The translations under genes were made by a program, and so were the position numbers. From positions 74,311,821 through 74,375,820 of the forward strand of contig JAHLJT010008756.1 in NCBI GenBank assembly GCA_031308135.1: a stretch of DNA of 64,000 nucleotides, in the 5' to 3' direction. Under the pieces are notes generated by a model. That model saw only the letters and a program-made list of their open reading frames with translations, was not told where the DNA came from and did no database searches. Below are positions 1-12,174 of the stretch, in pieces (positions within the stretch are counted from its first letter, which is position 1; the number at the start of each line of letters is the position of its first letter). The stretch comes from Acheta domesticus. Taxonomy: Eukaryota > Arthropoda > Insecta > Orthoptera > Gryllidae.

Positions 1-3000
1 TGAACAGTCACGTAACCAGTAGTGTGTGATGTGTAGTACACTGCAATACCGAAGCATTACTGGGTCCACTCGCGATAAATAAAAGGGAGCTATCTAGGAA
101 ATGGCAGGGTAGTGGCGGAGGTGGAAACTGTTCCAGTGACTGCCACGTCATCTTAATCGCTGGTTGAATAGTGTTACGTCGTCTTCAGATGCTGGTTGAT
201 CAGTGTTACTTTCGAGATAGATGTTCGTGACTTCGCATCTGTGGGATTTAAGTTGGGTAACATGAATGAGGAAGATAGTTTGTGCGCAGTATATTGGCGA
301 GAGATTTTTTTTATTTTGCTTCACACAATGAGAAAATAAGTATCCCAACAACATTCTTAGTTGTAATGAACTTATTTCTGTGATAAAGGGAAATTGCATT
401 GAATTGGATTGAACTTATTCCTTATTAAGTGAATCGCATAGGCAGTTATGTAATAAAAGATCACGTTCCTACAACAAACTGAATACCTGTCTGGGTCGTT
501 TTTTTTCACTATTTTTATTTTTCTCTGTACACAACTCGGTTATTGTTTTTAATGTATGTTAACTCCTGGAACGTGATTTTGGGATGTGGAATTTGCTGTG
601 TGTAGTGGCTCGTGGCTTTGTGCACGCCTGTGTTGGGCAGACGTGTGTTGTTCCGGGCAATTACCTCTCGTAACGCCCTGCCACTGCCATTAGGAGAAGC
701 GACGACGTCGCGAGTTCGTCGAAGCCACCACAAATTCCTCCCAGCCTTTCCAGCAGTACATCATGGCGTCATTCTTTTGGCGCGGAAGACGTCAACACAG
801 ACTTTCAAGAATGGTAGTAAATGATAATGATTGTTAAAAATGTTTCAATTATGCTTGGAAATTCAATTTTTTTTAAAAAGTTAAAAAGAACAAAATGTGG
901 TTTCCGCGTCTCTCTAAACCTTGCTTCTTTTTTGCTTGTCTCCTGACCTTGTGTTTGTGTGTACGTGAAAACTTCACGGTTGGTTTCCCGAACATTATTG
1001 CGTTTCCAATGCCTCTTGCCCTACCATATACTCCATATGCGCATTTCATCTCACATTTGACCTTTCATCTCGTACAATTTTCATCGTTCCCGGAATAGCT
1101 CAATGCTCGACGTGCTTATCGGATTGCGAAATACGGAACTGTAATGATTCTGACCCTTGTAACAAGGAAGCACTTTGTGAAGCCAAAGGCTGACGGAAAG
1201 CGTTTGGTAAATATATAGCAATTTATTTTTGGATTTTTTCGAGTACGACGTTCCTTTCGTGAGGATTTCGTGCTTTTAATGAAACATTTTATCATAAGTA
1301 ATATCACAGCACTTCGAAAGATAGTGTGACTATTTCACGAATAAACACATTACATAATTTGAAAGGATAATTTAAATCACAGGAATTACGAAAAAGGGAG
1401 ATATTACTCAAAATTACAACCGAAGAATGAAAAACTTTCATTCAGCTTCGACTTATCACTGCCTCCTGGAATAATTTATAATGAAGTAACATTTGAATAA
1501 CAATTTAATGCAGAAAATGATTTCAAATATGTTTCAATTTTTTGGTAATAAAACTTTCAAAAAACAATTATAACAAGGCTACCTGCAAGAACATTTGTTA
1601 AAAGCACAATTATTTAAGTTGTAGGAAGCCGTTTTCCAAGTCTTGGTCTTCCGTGGAATTATTTGAAATGGAAGATGTACAAGATGAATTAGCAGCGGAA
1701 TTCGTCAATTTCGAGTGGATTAAACACACGTGTGTACTCATTAAAGTATTTTCCTGAATAATTTTGTTTGTAACGTTCCCCATAGTTTTGATAGCATATT
1801 CTTTGTACTCTTCACCACCTAATCTTCGTATATTAATTGCTTAAAATGTGTGCAATTTCTTCATTTGTAGTTTGGGCTGTCCATTTGTATTTTCTTTCTT
1901 CACAAAATTCTTGAAATTGCTTCCACACGCTTTCTGTGTACCTTTCGCTGTTTTTTGGCATTGAATCTTAATAATAGATTCTATTTCACAGTTTTAAACA
2001 TTATCAAATCGACACATTTTAATATTATATTGATGCGCCCAAGCTATTTTGTACCTGAAACAATTGCTATCGTTATCTTAAAAAAGGTAAACAAATTTTT
2101 ACAGCGGTAAAAAAGGTAAACAATGTGATTGCGATAAACATCTGGGATTGGTTTAATTTGAATATATCCTTGCTTGGCATTGGCTACTGACGACACGGAC
2201 AGACATGAGTGAAATAGTTGATTTAACTTTTTATTATAGCCCGGTACTTTGACGGCAAGGACCTCCGGTAACAGAGTGGATTAAATTAACATATTAATAT
2301 TTGATGCTTATTTTCTTATTAATAACAGATTTGCATTCCATAATTTTATATAATTTTACTCACTGTAAAAGACATGCATGTAGAAATATTTAGTTAATTA
2401 GTGACACTTTTATACGTAATGTGGAAATCAGTACTAACTATAGTTACTTCTTAGATAAATTGCATAAAAGTATTAATTTAGCGAAAAATATTGATAATGG
2501 TATTTTTATTTTCCTCATATATTCAATTAAATGCAATTTTTCTGCCCATGCAGTTTTTATGCCCATGCAATCTTTATTATTCATGGCTTTTTTTGAACCT
2601 CCATACCTCGTATAATCATGTTCCGCCTGGCGTTATGAGGTTCCTCAAATAATTCGTGATCGGACGAGCTTCACTGTCGAGGCGCTGAAAAAGGGCTTTT
2701 GCGCCTCTAGCATCCCACGAACCACAGGCGTCCCGCATACTCGAAATATATGCGGGCGACATGTGGGTTCTCTTTCCCCTTTACCTTTTCAGATACACTT
2801 TCAGACTTTGACTCTCACTCTCTCATTATGGTCGGTTTCCGCCTCGTCCGTACTACGTCGATGTTGCGCTGAAAAATTCTGTTTGAAATAGGACGTCTTT
2901 TGAGCGTAAACTTTCTTCGGTAGGGGTTTACACTAATTGTTGCAACAAGAGCCGATGAATCGGATGGAAATACGTAATTTGAAAAGAGAATTTCGAATGT

Positions 3001-3110
3001 TTTCGAGTTTGAAATCGGGTTGGCGGATGTACCGGATCTCGAGAGGAAACTTTAGCACTTGACTGGCAAATCCCACAAACGTATGGTTTCACATTGACAC
3101 AACGTTAACC
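1..3110. other. AT-rich intergenic or intronic DNA
   Basis: No coding region, RNA gene or mobile element could be supported here. The only compositional feature is a mildly GC-richer patch around 2640-2760. Open frames are short and have no recognisable protein character. Confidence 0.6.
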
Positions 3111-3132
3111 CTTCATGTCACATCAAAAATAA

Positions 3133-3420
3133 TTTAAACATTTCCGATCAAGACCCATGGCGCAGATTATTAATGAACATGGTCCATTTAGAGCAAAATG
3201 ATTTAAAATGCAACTAATAAATTCTCTCGTTTGTGAGTGTGAAGACGAGGAGACGGCATTACACCTCTTGTGTGAATGGCATCGGTAAGAAAGAACTGAA
3301 CTTGAGTTGGAGCAAAGACAGGACATTCACTGGGTTGAAAGTGCACTTCCTAACACAATTCCTGACAAAAGATCTAATGCTGAATTAGCAATGATGGCCC
3401 AGAAAATAATTGCTGCTTAG
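3133..3420 (+). pseudogene. Non-LTR retrotransposon ORF2 C-terminus (RNase H tail), broken
   Basis: One + frame ending at the TAG of 3418-3420 reads as the end of a non-LTR retrotransposon polyprotein. An 'EHGPFRAK' stretch at about 3175-3198 resembles the 'GHGPFxxY' motif just after the RNase H domain in many such elements. It is followed by a Cys/His cluster, CECEDEETALHLLC (about 3232-3273), spaced like the terminal CxC...H...C motif, and then a charged helical tail. The frame is interrupted by TGA at 3199-3201 and TAA at 3286-3288, and has an upstream stop at 3130-3132. In an intact element this region would follow endonuclease and reverse transcriptase domains, none of which is present. 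The fit is to the Jockey/I/R1-type assemblage, clade undecided. This is a 5'-truncated, decayed copy; roughly 200 bp of AT-rich DNA downstream may be its 3' UTR. The family assignment comes from motif recall, not a search. Confidence 0.7.
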
Positions 3421-3939
3421 ATCTCAAATGTTTTAGTAAAACTAGAATTCGTGGAATTAGCAATTTTTTATGAGAAACAACCGGTTGTCTCCAGATGTAA
3501 CTACTGTTTGTTATTATAATTTATAAACTAAAGAGATGGATACTCGTGTTGTTAATTATTAATATTTTTATTTATTAATGGATTTATAAGACCAAATAAA
3601 TATCGATTTTTTAAATACGTGATTTGCAACGAATTGTGTTAAATGAACAATACCGTATTGTAAGAGACATAAGCACATAAGTTGGAGCGATTCTCACGGA
3701 GTTGCCGCCGCTTTCGTGCAAGTACATGAAGCCGCAGCTTGCCACCTCTTTCGGCGTAATATACTATTCTGAATTGGTAAATAAATACTTATATATAGCC
3801 CTTTATAGATGTCGTTGCTGAATGTTAGCATTCCCGCCCGAAACGACGACGTTGATGCACCTGGCGTAATTTCAGGATGTGTTATCTCGTACGAGTGAGT
3901 CATCGCCCTGAATCATCCTTTGTGACCCCAACAGCGGTC

Positions 3940-4195
3940 GCTTTGTGTCCGCAGCGGCGGCGCTCTCGCACGAAATGGCCTGCAGCCCTTCTGCCTCGGT
4001 CCCTGCGCGGGGTCTCGTTGCTTCCGTTGTTTTAGCGACGCTGGCGCTGTCGCGGCGCCCGGAGGTTTCTTTCCGCTCCGTCCCCCGAGAGCCGCTCGGT
4101 CCCTGCGCCTCGCTCGCGCTGCCGCAGCTAATAGAACCGCCTCCGGCCCTCCGGTCGCCGCCTGCGTCCCTTTTCATCAGATGTAGAAGCCGTGG
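3940..4195. other. CpG-dense islet
   Basis: A sharply bounded GC-rich, CpG-rich stretch in AT-rich surroundings. It is open in frames on both strands (about 87 and 121 codons), as expected from few stop codons in GC-rich DNA. No protein family is recognised. It lies about 50 bp before the MITE at 4243. Confidence 0.6.
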
Positions 4196-4242
4196 ATATG
4201 GAGAGTAGCGATACCTAAACGGCCGCCGCCTTACCAAGAGTA

Positions 4243-4583
4243 GAACGTCAATAATCCGGAATAAGTAGAACTACGCCCCTTCTGAATTATAAAATTGTTT
4301 GGATACTCGAAATGAAACAATACAACAGTAGGTGGGCGTCTTCAACGTTAAAAGCAATCTTGCTGAAATCGTTGAAATTCACGATTACCGAAGTAAAGAG
4401 AGTAAATAAAATAATAATACAATTTTAACGTTTTTAATTAGAAAAAAAAACACTGCATTATATGTACAACATTGCTTTCACTGGTCTTAAACTGATGACA
4501 GTATTCTCTTCATCCGATTTTTCGACAGAATCAATCTGCATTATCTACAATCCGGATTTTTGACATCCGAATTATTGACGCTG
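4243..4583. mobile_element. Short non-autonomous DNA transposon (MITE), TA-flanked
   Basis: Imperfect terminal inverted repeats of about 18 bp bound a 341-bp AT-rich segment: left end GAACGTCAATAATCCGGA, and the complement of the right end CAGCGTCAATAATTCGGA. Each end is flanked by TA (4241-4242 and 4584-4585), consistent with a TA target duplication as in the Tc1/mariner/pogo superfamily. The CAG-type end and the 'CGTCAATAATTCGGA' flavour suggest pogo/Tigger, but this is only resemblance. No transposase reading frame is visible inside. Confidence 0.55.
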
Positions 4584-5204
4584 TACCGTATAGCTGTACC
4601 GATAGCTCCGGCAGGTAGGATTCAATAATTGAGGAGAGTAACAACTGAAGGAATTATAGTGTGTTTTGAGTTCATTAATTGCGAACGAGATGGAAATGAT
4701 TTGTAGAGGTGAAGGTGGAAACGGAGGGGAAGGTGCATTAGACATTCGTGAAATAATGCACCGCTGTAAATTTTACGTTGGCAAGTCATGTCTTGCTTAT
4801 AAGACCAAACAGGAGAAAATAAAAGGAAGTTGTAGTAATAGGGATAATTGGAAATTGAGTTTGGCGCCAGTTCCGATGAGCAGGGAATAGTAGCGAGCTG
4901 GGTAAGTGGCGAAGGGAGAGAGTGAGAAGATCATTGAGAAGGAAGGTGTGGATCAAGCGAAGAGGTTTTTTTCTTTATCAGCGTGATGCAAAATAAAATG
5001 ACTAAACAAGGTTTTAAGAACATACAATATTATATTCTATGTCTGTTAACACTCTGTGTAACTACATTAAAGATAAATATTTATTAGTGGTTTCAGTAGT
5101 ATTACTGCAGTATTTTAAAAACTATTCGTCTTATATATTTTGTAGAGAATTGTCATTGTGTGTTTCTGTTTCTTCACTATTACTAAAAAAGTGTAATGGT
5201 GCCC

Positions 5205-5400
5205 TTGCAGGGGGGGTGCCTGTGAGTAGCTGGAGGGTAGCGGGGGACGTCGCAGCGCCCTCTGCCATTCGGGGAGGGGCGTCACGCTGACATCTCGCTG
5301 CAAGAGCCTCCATCTCGCTCGCACGCTTTCCGGCCACCGGCCACTCGCACAAATTACACGTCTCTCCGTCCCACGTCCGCGTCTGCTCGGTACAATTCGG
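5205..5400. other. CpG-rich islet
   Basis: GC-rich patch beginning with a G7 run at about 5211-5217 and ending in C/T-rich DNA. A 'TTACACGT' word recurs just downstream (about 5356 and 5413). No gene is recognised. Confidence 0.5.
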
Positions 5401-5910
5401 AGGATACAGTTATTACACGTGTCTCTCCATCATAGCATGTAAGCTTTTACGGCAACATGTCATCTCTGGTCATGATATCACGACTTTTTGTTCTCGCACA
5501 ATTAGTGGTTGCAGAGGCAGCCTGCTGGAGCGAACAGTGTCTAGCGGGTTGCGTTCGATACTAACAGAATTCCGTAAGATCCTTTTGTCACATTTTAACA
5601 ATTTTACATGAGATAAACATTGTCCAAATACTTTTTTTAGAATAACTAGATTGCACAACTGTAAAGATAAATAACATCTTAACCTAAGGAAACAGAGTCC
5701 TTCTTAAATTTAAATGATCCAAGAAAGGAGAAATTATAGCTAATACAGATCCTCAATTGCCTACTTTGAAGGTAAAACGCTAAAATGTTCGCAATCATTT
5801 TAGTTTTGTTGGGTTCTTAGTTATATTATCTCGATGGAATCAAAATCAGTGGTGCCAATGTTGGATGGTTTTTGCAGGTGATTACCCTTTGCAATGCAGT
5901 TAGTATGATA

Positions 5911-6469
5911 TACATGTTCGGGGAGGAAACGTCGAAACTTGGAAAATAAGCTCTTAAGACAATTCTAAGCGTATTTTCTCTAATAAACTACGTGGATATT
6001 CCGAATGGTTGATACGCTATTAGCACTGAAAAGTTGGTTTGAAAAAATGATTTTTAGGAAAGAATATGCATTATGGAAGCATAGAAACACTCCAGAAACA
6101 TGTAAATTGTTTATTATTTACAAAAGAAATTATACTTTTTCTGTCTGAGCAAATATTAAGGGAGAAATAAAAAAACTGTCGAATTGAGTAAATTGGGAGC
6201 TTTTTTATATCTCGTTTAATTTTTCTTTGTGAACAAATATATTCATTTCTTTTGTAAATAATCAGCAATTTACATGTTTCTGAAGTGTTTCTATGCTTCT
6301 ATAATGCAAATTTTTGCCTAGAACTAAATTTTTCACACCTACTTTTGAGTGCTTATTGCGGCTGAACCATTCGGAATATCCACGTAGTTTATTAGACAAA
6401 ATACGCTTGGAATTGTCTTAAGAGCTTATTTTCCAAGTTTCGACGTTTCCTCCCCGGACACTCTGTATT
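5911..6469. mobile_element. Foldback MITE, about 560 bp
   Basis: The segment is a long imperfect palindrome. The left arm from about 5915 (GTTCGGGGAGGAAACGTCGA) is the reverse complement of the right arm ending near 6458. Complementarity resumes inside, where 6068-6125 pairs with about 6248-6305 (shared words include AAACATGTAAATTG and AGAAACACT). About 120 bp of AT-rich loop remains. The right terminus reads TGTCCGGGGAGG in complement; the left end is slightly degenerate. No transposase is encoded. The target duplication is not clear, so superfamily is left open. Confidence 0.75.
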
Positions 6470-7179
6470 ATGTAAAATTATATGTATATATTATACAACC
6501 TGTTTAATAAATCACTAAATTATTTAATAATTTGTAATTTTAAAATCAAATAGGGTAAGTTGTCGCTGAGTATGACAGTTAAAATTAGCAAATTTTACTT
6601 AAGTTGCCAAAATATCTTCGAACTACTACTGATTTTATGTCAATGGTACGTTCTCTGGGCTATTCCAGAGACTGTAGTGGTGAAATACTATTGATATCGA
6701 GATACTTCGTTCATGCTTATGTTCTGTGGAGTTGGGCTGCAAAGCAGACCCTGAAAATGGCGGATAACGGGTAGACTGGCAATGTTGAGAATTGTGGAAT
6801 TAGTAACAGCGACCTTGCTCATTCAATGTGTATCGATCCCGCCTTTAAAGTTCACTAACCAGAAGCGGATGTGCCCGTAGGAACAGTAAACGTGTTCGCT
6901 CAGGTTTCCTAGTAAAAAGGTTAATTACTTAAAGGAAATCTAACAAACTAGTCAGATAACCCATTGTAACGTATTTCCATCTTTGCTCGGTACAAAGTTG
7001 ATCTCCATCACGGTCGCGCAACTTTGAAGATCACAGAACTTTCAAAACGTTCTAAAGCCATGCAGGGTTGTCAGAAGTCATAAAAATCAGAAGAGTAGGG
7101 CCTTGGGGAATTATTCTCGTTTTGAAAGGTTCAACGTTCCAAAATGTGGTTTCGGGAAGCTCTGCTTCGGAAGAAGCCC

Positions 7180-7565
7180 TCGAAAGCGCGGAGCCCAGAG
7201 GGCCACGCGGCAGTAAATGCAGCCCCGGGCGCCGCTTTGAGCAGGGAGCGTCCCGCCCTTCGATCGCCCAACGGCTGTCCCGTCGTGCGATGTCCCCGCG
7301 CGCTGTCCCCTCGCGTTGTCCCCCCTTCTGCGCGCCGTCTTGCGCTGCTCTGCCGGCCGCCGCCTTCCCTCGCCCGTAATCCGCGCCGCCGTCGCGTCGC
7401 CCTTCGCCCTTTGCCGCGCCCGCACTTCTCGCTCGGCTCCGCCCTTCCCCTTCCCCTGCCTTCGCTTCGCCCTCCGGCCACGCGAAAGCCCCAGGGCACT
7501 CCAACTCTCCTCGCCGGACACGTCAAACCGCTGGCGTGCGACGTTCCAGGAATCCGCCTCAATGT
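7180..7565. other. CpG-dense islet, C-rich on + strand
   Basis: A long GC-rich stretch dominated by CGCC, CCCCG and CTTCGCC words on the + strand, open in several frames on both strands (103-176 codons). Coexisting open frames and arginine/alanine/proline-rich translations argue against a protein gene. A G9 run follows at about 7595-7603. Confidence 0.6.
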
Positions 7566-7745
7566 TGCCAGGTTAGGGCTTTTCCCCTATTTGGGGGGGG
7601 GAGGGATTTTGTGGATTTTTAGGGGGGCAAACTTATTTGGGAGATTTTGTTGGAATTTTTTAATGTTAATTTAAAAAATCTATTGTTTAACAGAAAATCA
7701 TAAAATCCCAAAATAGTTCCAACAATTATTGCACGTATATTTATT

Positions 7746-7833
7746 CAAATATAACTAAGCGTAGTTGAAACTCTTAGTTATAAATTGTATGATTGTATGC
7801 TTAGTTACTAGCAACTACGCTCAGTTATATTTG
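7746..7833. repeat. 22-bp inverted repeat with 44-nt spacer
   Basis: Arms at 7746-7767 and 7812-7833 are complementary over 22 bp with one mismatch (CAAATATAACTAAGCGTAGTTG on the left). The spacer repeats the word CTTAGTTA/GCTTAGTTA. It could be the core of a decayed MITE or a structured satellite fragment; no target duplication is evident. Confidence 0.65.
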
Positions 7834-7839
7834 TATGAT

Positions 7840-9030
7840 TTGTTAGTTATGTCTCTAAGATTATTTGAATGAATTCCCGTGTTTAAAATTGGGCTATTTG
7901 TCACAACCCAAGATTTGTACAAGATGGCAACACTTTTGATGAACAGGAACGAATCACATCAGTAAACAAGTAATGAAAGCCACGATTTCGATTGAAGAAA
8001 AGTTTTACAAAGAGTTATCATTATCTCTTTTTCAGAGATCACAGTGAGTGAGACCAAAATACCTCTTTAAGTTTCATAATTTGTACACAATGTGAAACAC
8101 TTTTAAAATAAAACTTATACAGTGTGTTATATATGTACATTATGATATAACTAGTTGTTATATATATTTTTATGCATTACATAATGAGTGTTTTCTGTAA
8201 AATATAAATATATACAATTAATAATATTTTTCGTATTTCTTTAATTTCAATACCTCAAATATTTTAAACACGAAGTAATCTTTTTTTAATTAGGTGTTTT
8301 TTGACGTTCTGGTCGTTTTGGCGGCGATTTCTTTTGGGAAATAATTAAGACCACCTGACAACATTGATCCGCGTTACGTGTGTAGGTGGGTGATGGCTTG
8401 GCGCAAAGGACGAAATCGTGTTTGCCAAGAGGCGCAACTTTTGGCCGCTGGCGAGTCGATAGATGTCCGACCTGCGAGATACTCGTTGTGCATCATTCCT
8501 AATTAATCTCATCTCAGTTTTTATCGTTTATATCTCCCTTGCGTGGTTCGCGAGTATTCTGCATCATTTCTTGCGAAACCGCTAAAGGGCGCACTAACCG
8601 ATACTGGAAGTCTGTGAACAACGCCGTCCTTCTGGAATGCCACGTGTTTTCTCACAGTTTCTGACGACACCATTCTCTTTGAGGAAAATTTCACCTTAAT
8701 TTGTTGACTTATTCTCTGGTACTTGTCAATACAATGGGCCTATTTTTAATTCTCGCTATTTCCACTCCATTGTCATGAGCGCTTGCGGTACGTGCCTGTC
8801 TCATGATATTTTAATATTCGTGGGGTGAATGTTCCAGTAGATCTAGATGGGAGATGGCAAAGCTAGCGCAGAAGTATCAAAAACTCATCCGCTTCCCTGG
8901 CAGCCTCGTGTTATGGAATTGCCTTTTGCCCCAGCGCAGGCAGTTGAGTGGGTCGCAGGGGAGTGCTTGTGAAAGCGACAACACTCCAGTGAATGCAGGA
9001 AGAACAACCAGAACACCGCGGGCAAAGCAG
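7840..9030. other. Mostly AT-rich DNA without recognised features
   Basis: Includes a very AT-rich section at about 8100-8290 and a moderately GC section at 8320-8640. No coding region or mobile element could be supported. Confidence 0.5.
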
Positions 9031-9038
9031 TTGTTCTA

Positions 9039-9047
9039 ACAACAACA

Positions 9048-9078
<31 letters not shown>

Positions 9079-9099
9079 CAACAACAACAACAACAACAA
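9039..9099. repeat. CAA/CAG trinucleotide microsatellite
   Basis: CAA units, then about eight CAG units, then about eleven CAA units. On the + strand this would be polyglutamine, but a TAA stop immediately precedes the tract in that frame and no flanking exon is evident. The complementary frame gives polyleucine. Confidence 0.9.
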
Positions 9100-9236
9100 A
9101 CTGCGTCGAAAAGTGTTAACCAAGTAGCACAAATTTGTTCTTTTTGATTACGCCCAACCATCCTACATATCTCACAATTAAATGAGGATTCGTTTGTTTC
9201 TGACATCTTCCCAGAGCTCCCAGGGCATTGTTTGAG

Positions 9237-9370
9237 TTAGCCTGTTGACGAATATGGGAATGAAGGTCAAATTCATTGACTGTGTTCTAGTGATAAAATA
9301 TTTTTAGCCTGTTGACGAATATGGCAGGGAAAGTCAAATTCATTGACTGTGTTCTAGTGATAAAATATTA
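9237..9370. repeat. 67-bp tandem duplication (two copies)
   Basis: Copies at 9237-9303 and 9304-9370 share TTAGCCTGTTGACGAATATG at the start and CATTGACTGTGTTCTAGTGA near the end. They differ at a few central bases only (GGAATGAAGG against CAGGGAAAG), indicating a recent local duplication. Confidence 0.9.
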
Positions 9371-10325
9371 CCACCGCCGCTAGCAACATAATATGAATAC
9401 AGGTTTTGCCTCCAGTTTATCTGAAGATGCCTCTCTAATAATCACTTTGCTATGTAAAGTGAAGATTTTTATTGAAATAAATGGCAGTTGAAGTTTTTTT
9501 GATATTGTCATACGTCACTGAAGGCAAATATTGCAAAAAAAGAAGCCGGTGCTCTCAGTGTGTTAAGCATTGCATGTGTTGTTTTAGCACATTTATATTT
9601 GTGTTGTACGTTACATTTACTATTCAAGATATTATTTTTCCAAAGTGAGGTCTAAAAGTTTTCCCCTTATAATGTATATTTAAACAAATATTGATAGGTG
9701 AAAGATAAAAGCAAGACTTTAACAAACTTGGTGTATATGTTTGCAACTCGAATATAGTAAAAACGTTCGTAGTTGAACTGGGTTTCTTATCCCTTACCCT
9801 CCATTTTGAGAGGGGAGAAGTGAGAACGTAGAGTACAAAATATAATAATATCCTGTTTGAGCTGTACTGCTGCGAATTCCAAGAAATTGATAAAATATGT
9901 CTTAACTGTGAGGGAGGATAATGAGGAGCAAGGGGACGTTACATTAATATAGTTTGTGGAAATACTTGCTTAAAACTTCCTAAAAATATTGATAATAGAC
10001 AAAATATTTTTGTCAAATTCTTACAAGGTATCAACCACACCAGCGAAATATTATTACTTCGTCAGTGACTTTGGGTTCGAGTGCAGACTTTCGTTTACCT
10101 GCCGACTTCATTTCCTCGCGGACTGTCTCCATCTGAATCCTTCGATCTCTAGTTACTGAAACTTACCTTTCCCCTCCGCTCAGCCATCCCCTTGTACAGC
10201 TTGTAGCACTGAGGGGAGGAATGGCCCCGAATATGGAGTTAATAATGCAGCGAAACGAAATGAATAGCTTGCGATCCTCTGCCAAAATTGCAATAAGAAA
10301 CGTTAGGGCTCGTGATGAGATCCTT
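9371..10325. other. AT-rich DNA without recognised features
   Basis: Nothing beyond short, unconvincing open frames was found. Confidence 0.5.
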
Positions 10326-10326
10326 T

Positions 10327-10329
<3 letters not shown>

Positions 10330-10401
<72 letters not shown>

Positions 10402-10402
10402 A
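10330..10402. repeat. Compound AAT/AAG microsatellite
   Basis: About fourteen AAT units run directly into about ten AAG units and end in a short poly-A. This is a compound trinucleotide repeat. Confidence 0.92.
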
Positions 10403-11589
10403 AAAAAAGCTTTCAAGTAACGAAAAGTTGCTTTTGTGTAGCGAGTATGGAAATTAATTAATAGATTGACTCATTAGTTTCCGATCGCGCCAACCGATAA
10501 GGTCATTAGTTCCGTAAGTGTATTGCATGCTTTATCGCGGAATATGGAGCTGATCTTCCCCAGCTGGATGATTCGGCGCTAACCTTCGCGCCGATCAGCT
10601 GTTTTTTTTCGTTTTCCAAGCAGGTATCTCCGACCGCCCCACCTGGGACACGCGCTAAGCTCCTGAATGGGCAGTATTGAAGTCCTCTTGAATCTGAACC
10701 GTCATGTCGGGTTTCCTCCTCGTACCACACGACGCCCTGAAGAGATATTTGTCAACGATATTTTTAAAAGAATTAATAAATCAGTTATGCATTCAAATGT
10801 TGGTAAATTATTTAGAAATGTAGTACCCTGAATTGTAATATTTATTTAGCTAGCGAGTAGTGTTCTAGCGCTACATTATTGCGTGCTCCCGCCCATGCGG
10901 AGAGAGACCATGGATTTCACAGGTATTCTCTGTTGAGAATTCCACAGAGAAACGCTGATGCGCGCCGGGATCAACATACACGATCGTAAATCTAGCATAC
11001 TGAATCCCAATGCTCGTGAGTATTATCTTTATGTGACCTGCGACAATGGTGAAATATTGCGATTGCGTTCGTTCAGAAGGTTCGGAAGCGTGAGAAATGC
11101 GCTTGAGTACGTTGGGTGGAGAACATGTGCACAGTGTGTTGGGTGGAGTTCAGCATCGGGACGGTTCGATAACTGTACGTAATTAGCAGGCATTAGGGGA
11201 ATGACAGTTTAAATGTGAATGTTCACAAGTACCACATTTTCTTGTGAAATTCTCTCTTGCCCCGTTGAAAGCTTCTGTGTTTGATTAAAATAGGTAACTT
11301 CGTTAGTGATACACGACCGTCGGTATTTTTGGAGTGATTACAAGTTCCTATGCAAGGCGTATGCGTGTGTTTGGGAACTATCATCCCAGACGTCCATTAC
11401 GTCCAGCGCACGTAAGGAATGGGGCCATTAGAGAAGAGTGAAAATATTTTCTTATACGTTCCTGCGCATTTTTTTCAGACTCCGCACGATATTTTCCGAG
11501 GAGGCAGAGTCGGGAACCCATTTGGGAGTGTACGCATAAGTTTTTATGCCCCGCATACCTTGCGGACTTCTTTACGATGTACGATCGCG

Positions 11590-11745
11590 ATCTCGTATAT
11601 CGAGCGAATCCTCGGAGGGTGATGCAGTGCGGGGGCGAGGGCGGGCCCAGGAGTCGGTGACGAACGGGACGTCGTGCGGCGGGGAGGCGGAAGGGGTGCG
11701 CGACGCGCAGTGGGCCGAAACGCCGCCACCGCCATGCAGGGTGTT
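11590..11745. other. CpG-rich islet, G-rich on + strand
   Basis: GC-rich patch with many CG dinucleotides between AT-rich flanks. Open on both strands for 60-137 codons, with no recognisable product. Confidence 0.5.
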
Positions 11746-12174
11746 TTCTATTTTTTTCGTTTTTCATTTTCCACGTGAACATTTCAGCCGACAAATCAGA
11801 AAATTTGTGATGTAAGTCAAATGTTATCGTATAGAATGAAACATTACCTGAAGCGAGTTAAAAACGAGGTTTACAGGGATTATTTTCCAATATTTTTATT
11901 GGACTGGAATTATTTTTTAGTTAATTCGTTGATCCTGTAATATCTGAGCATTTTGTCCCGAAAAACCTCAACGCGGGATCTCGAAAATGTTACACATTTT
12001 GATATCAGTCGAACATTTTTTCGAAGGTCAGAATCAAAATATAACTGCACACTTTCTTTTTTACATCTTTCAGTGATTGATTTTTTTGTGTTTTCGCTTG
12101 CGTCAACTGCTAGGGTCAGTAGCCCTGCAGTGCTTTAGCAGTGCATGCATTTTTCATGGGAGGGGACTTTTTTT

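Noticed and set aside
8911..9132. Polyleucine-rich minus frame
   Set aside because: Reverse reading of the CAA/CAG microsatellite.
10549..10609. Hairpin followed by a T run, resembling an intrinsic terminator
   Set aside because: Stem TCGGCGC/GCGCCGA plus AGCTGATC/GATCAGCT and T8 is seen, but intrinsic terminators are bacterial and no bacterial gene context exists. Probably incidental.
10958..11182. 74-codon + frame with several cysteines
   Set aside because: Looks mildly protein-like, but contains a small GTTGGGTGGAG duplication, has no recognised family and no clear splice context apart from a weak GTACGT.
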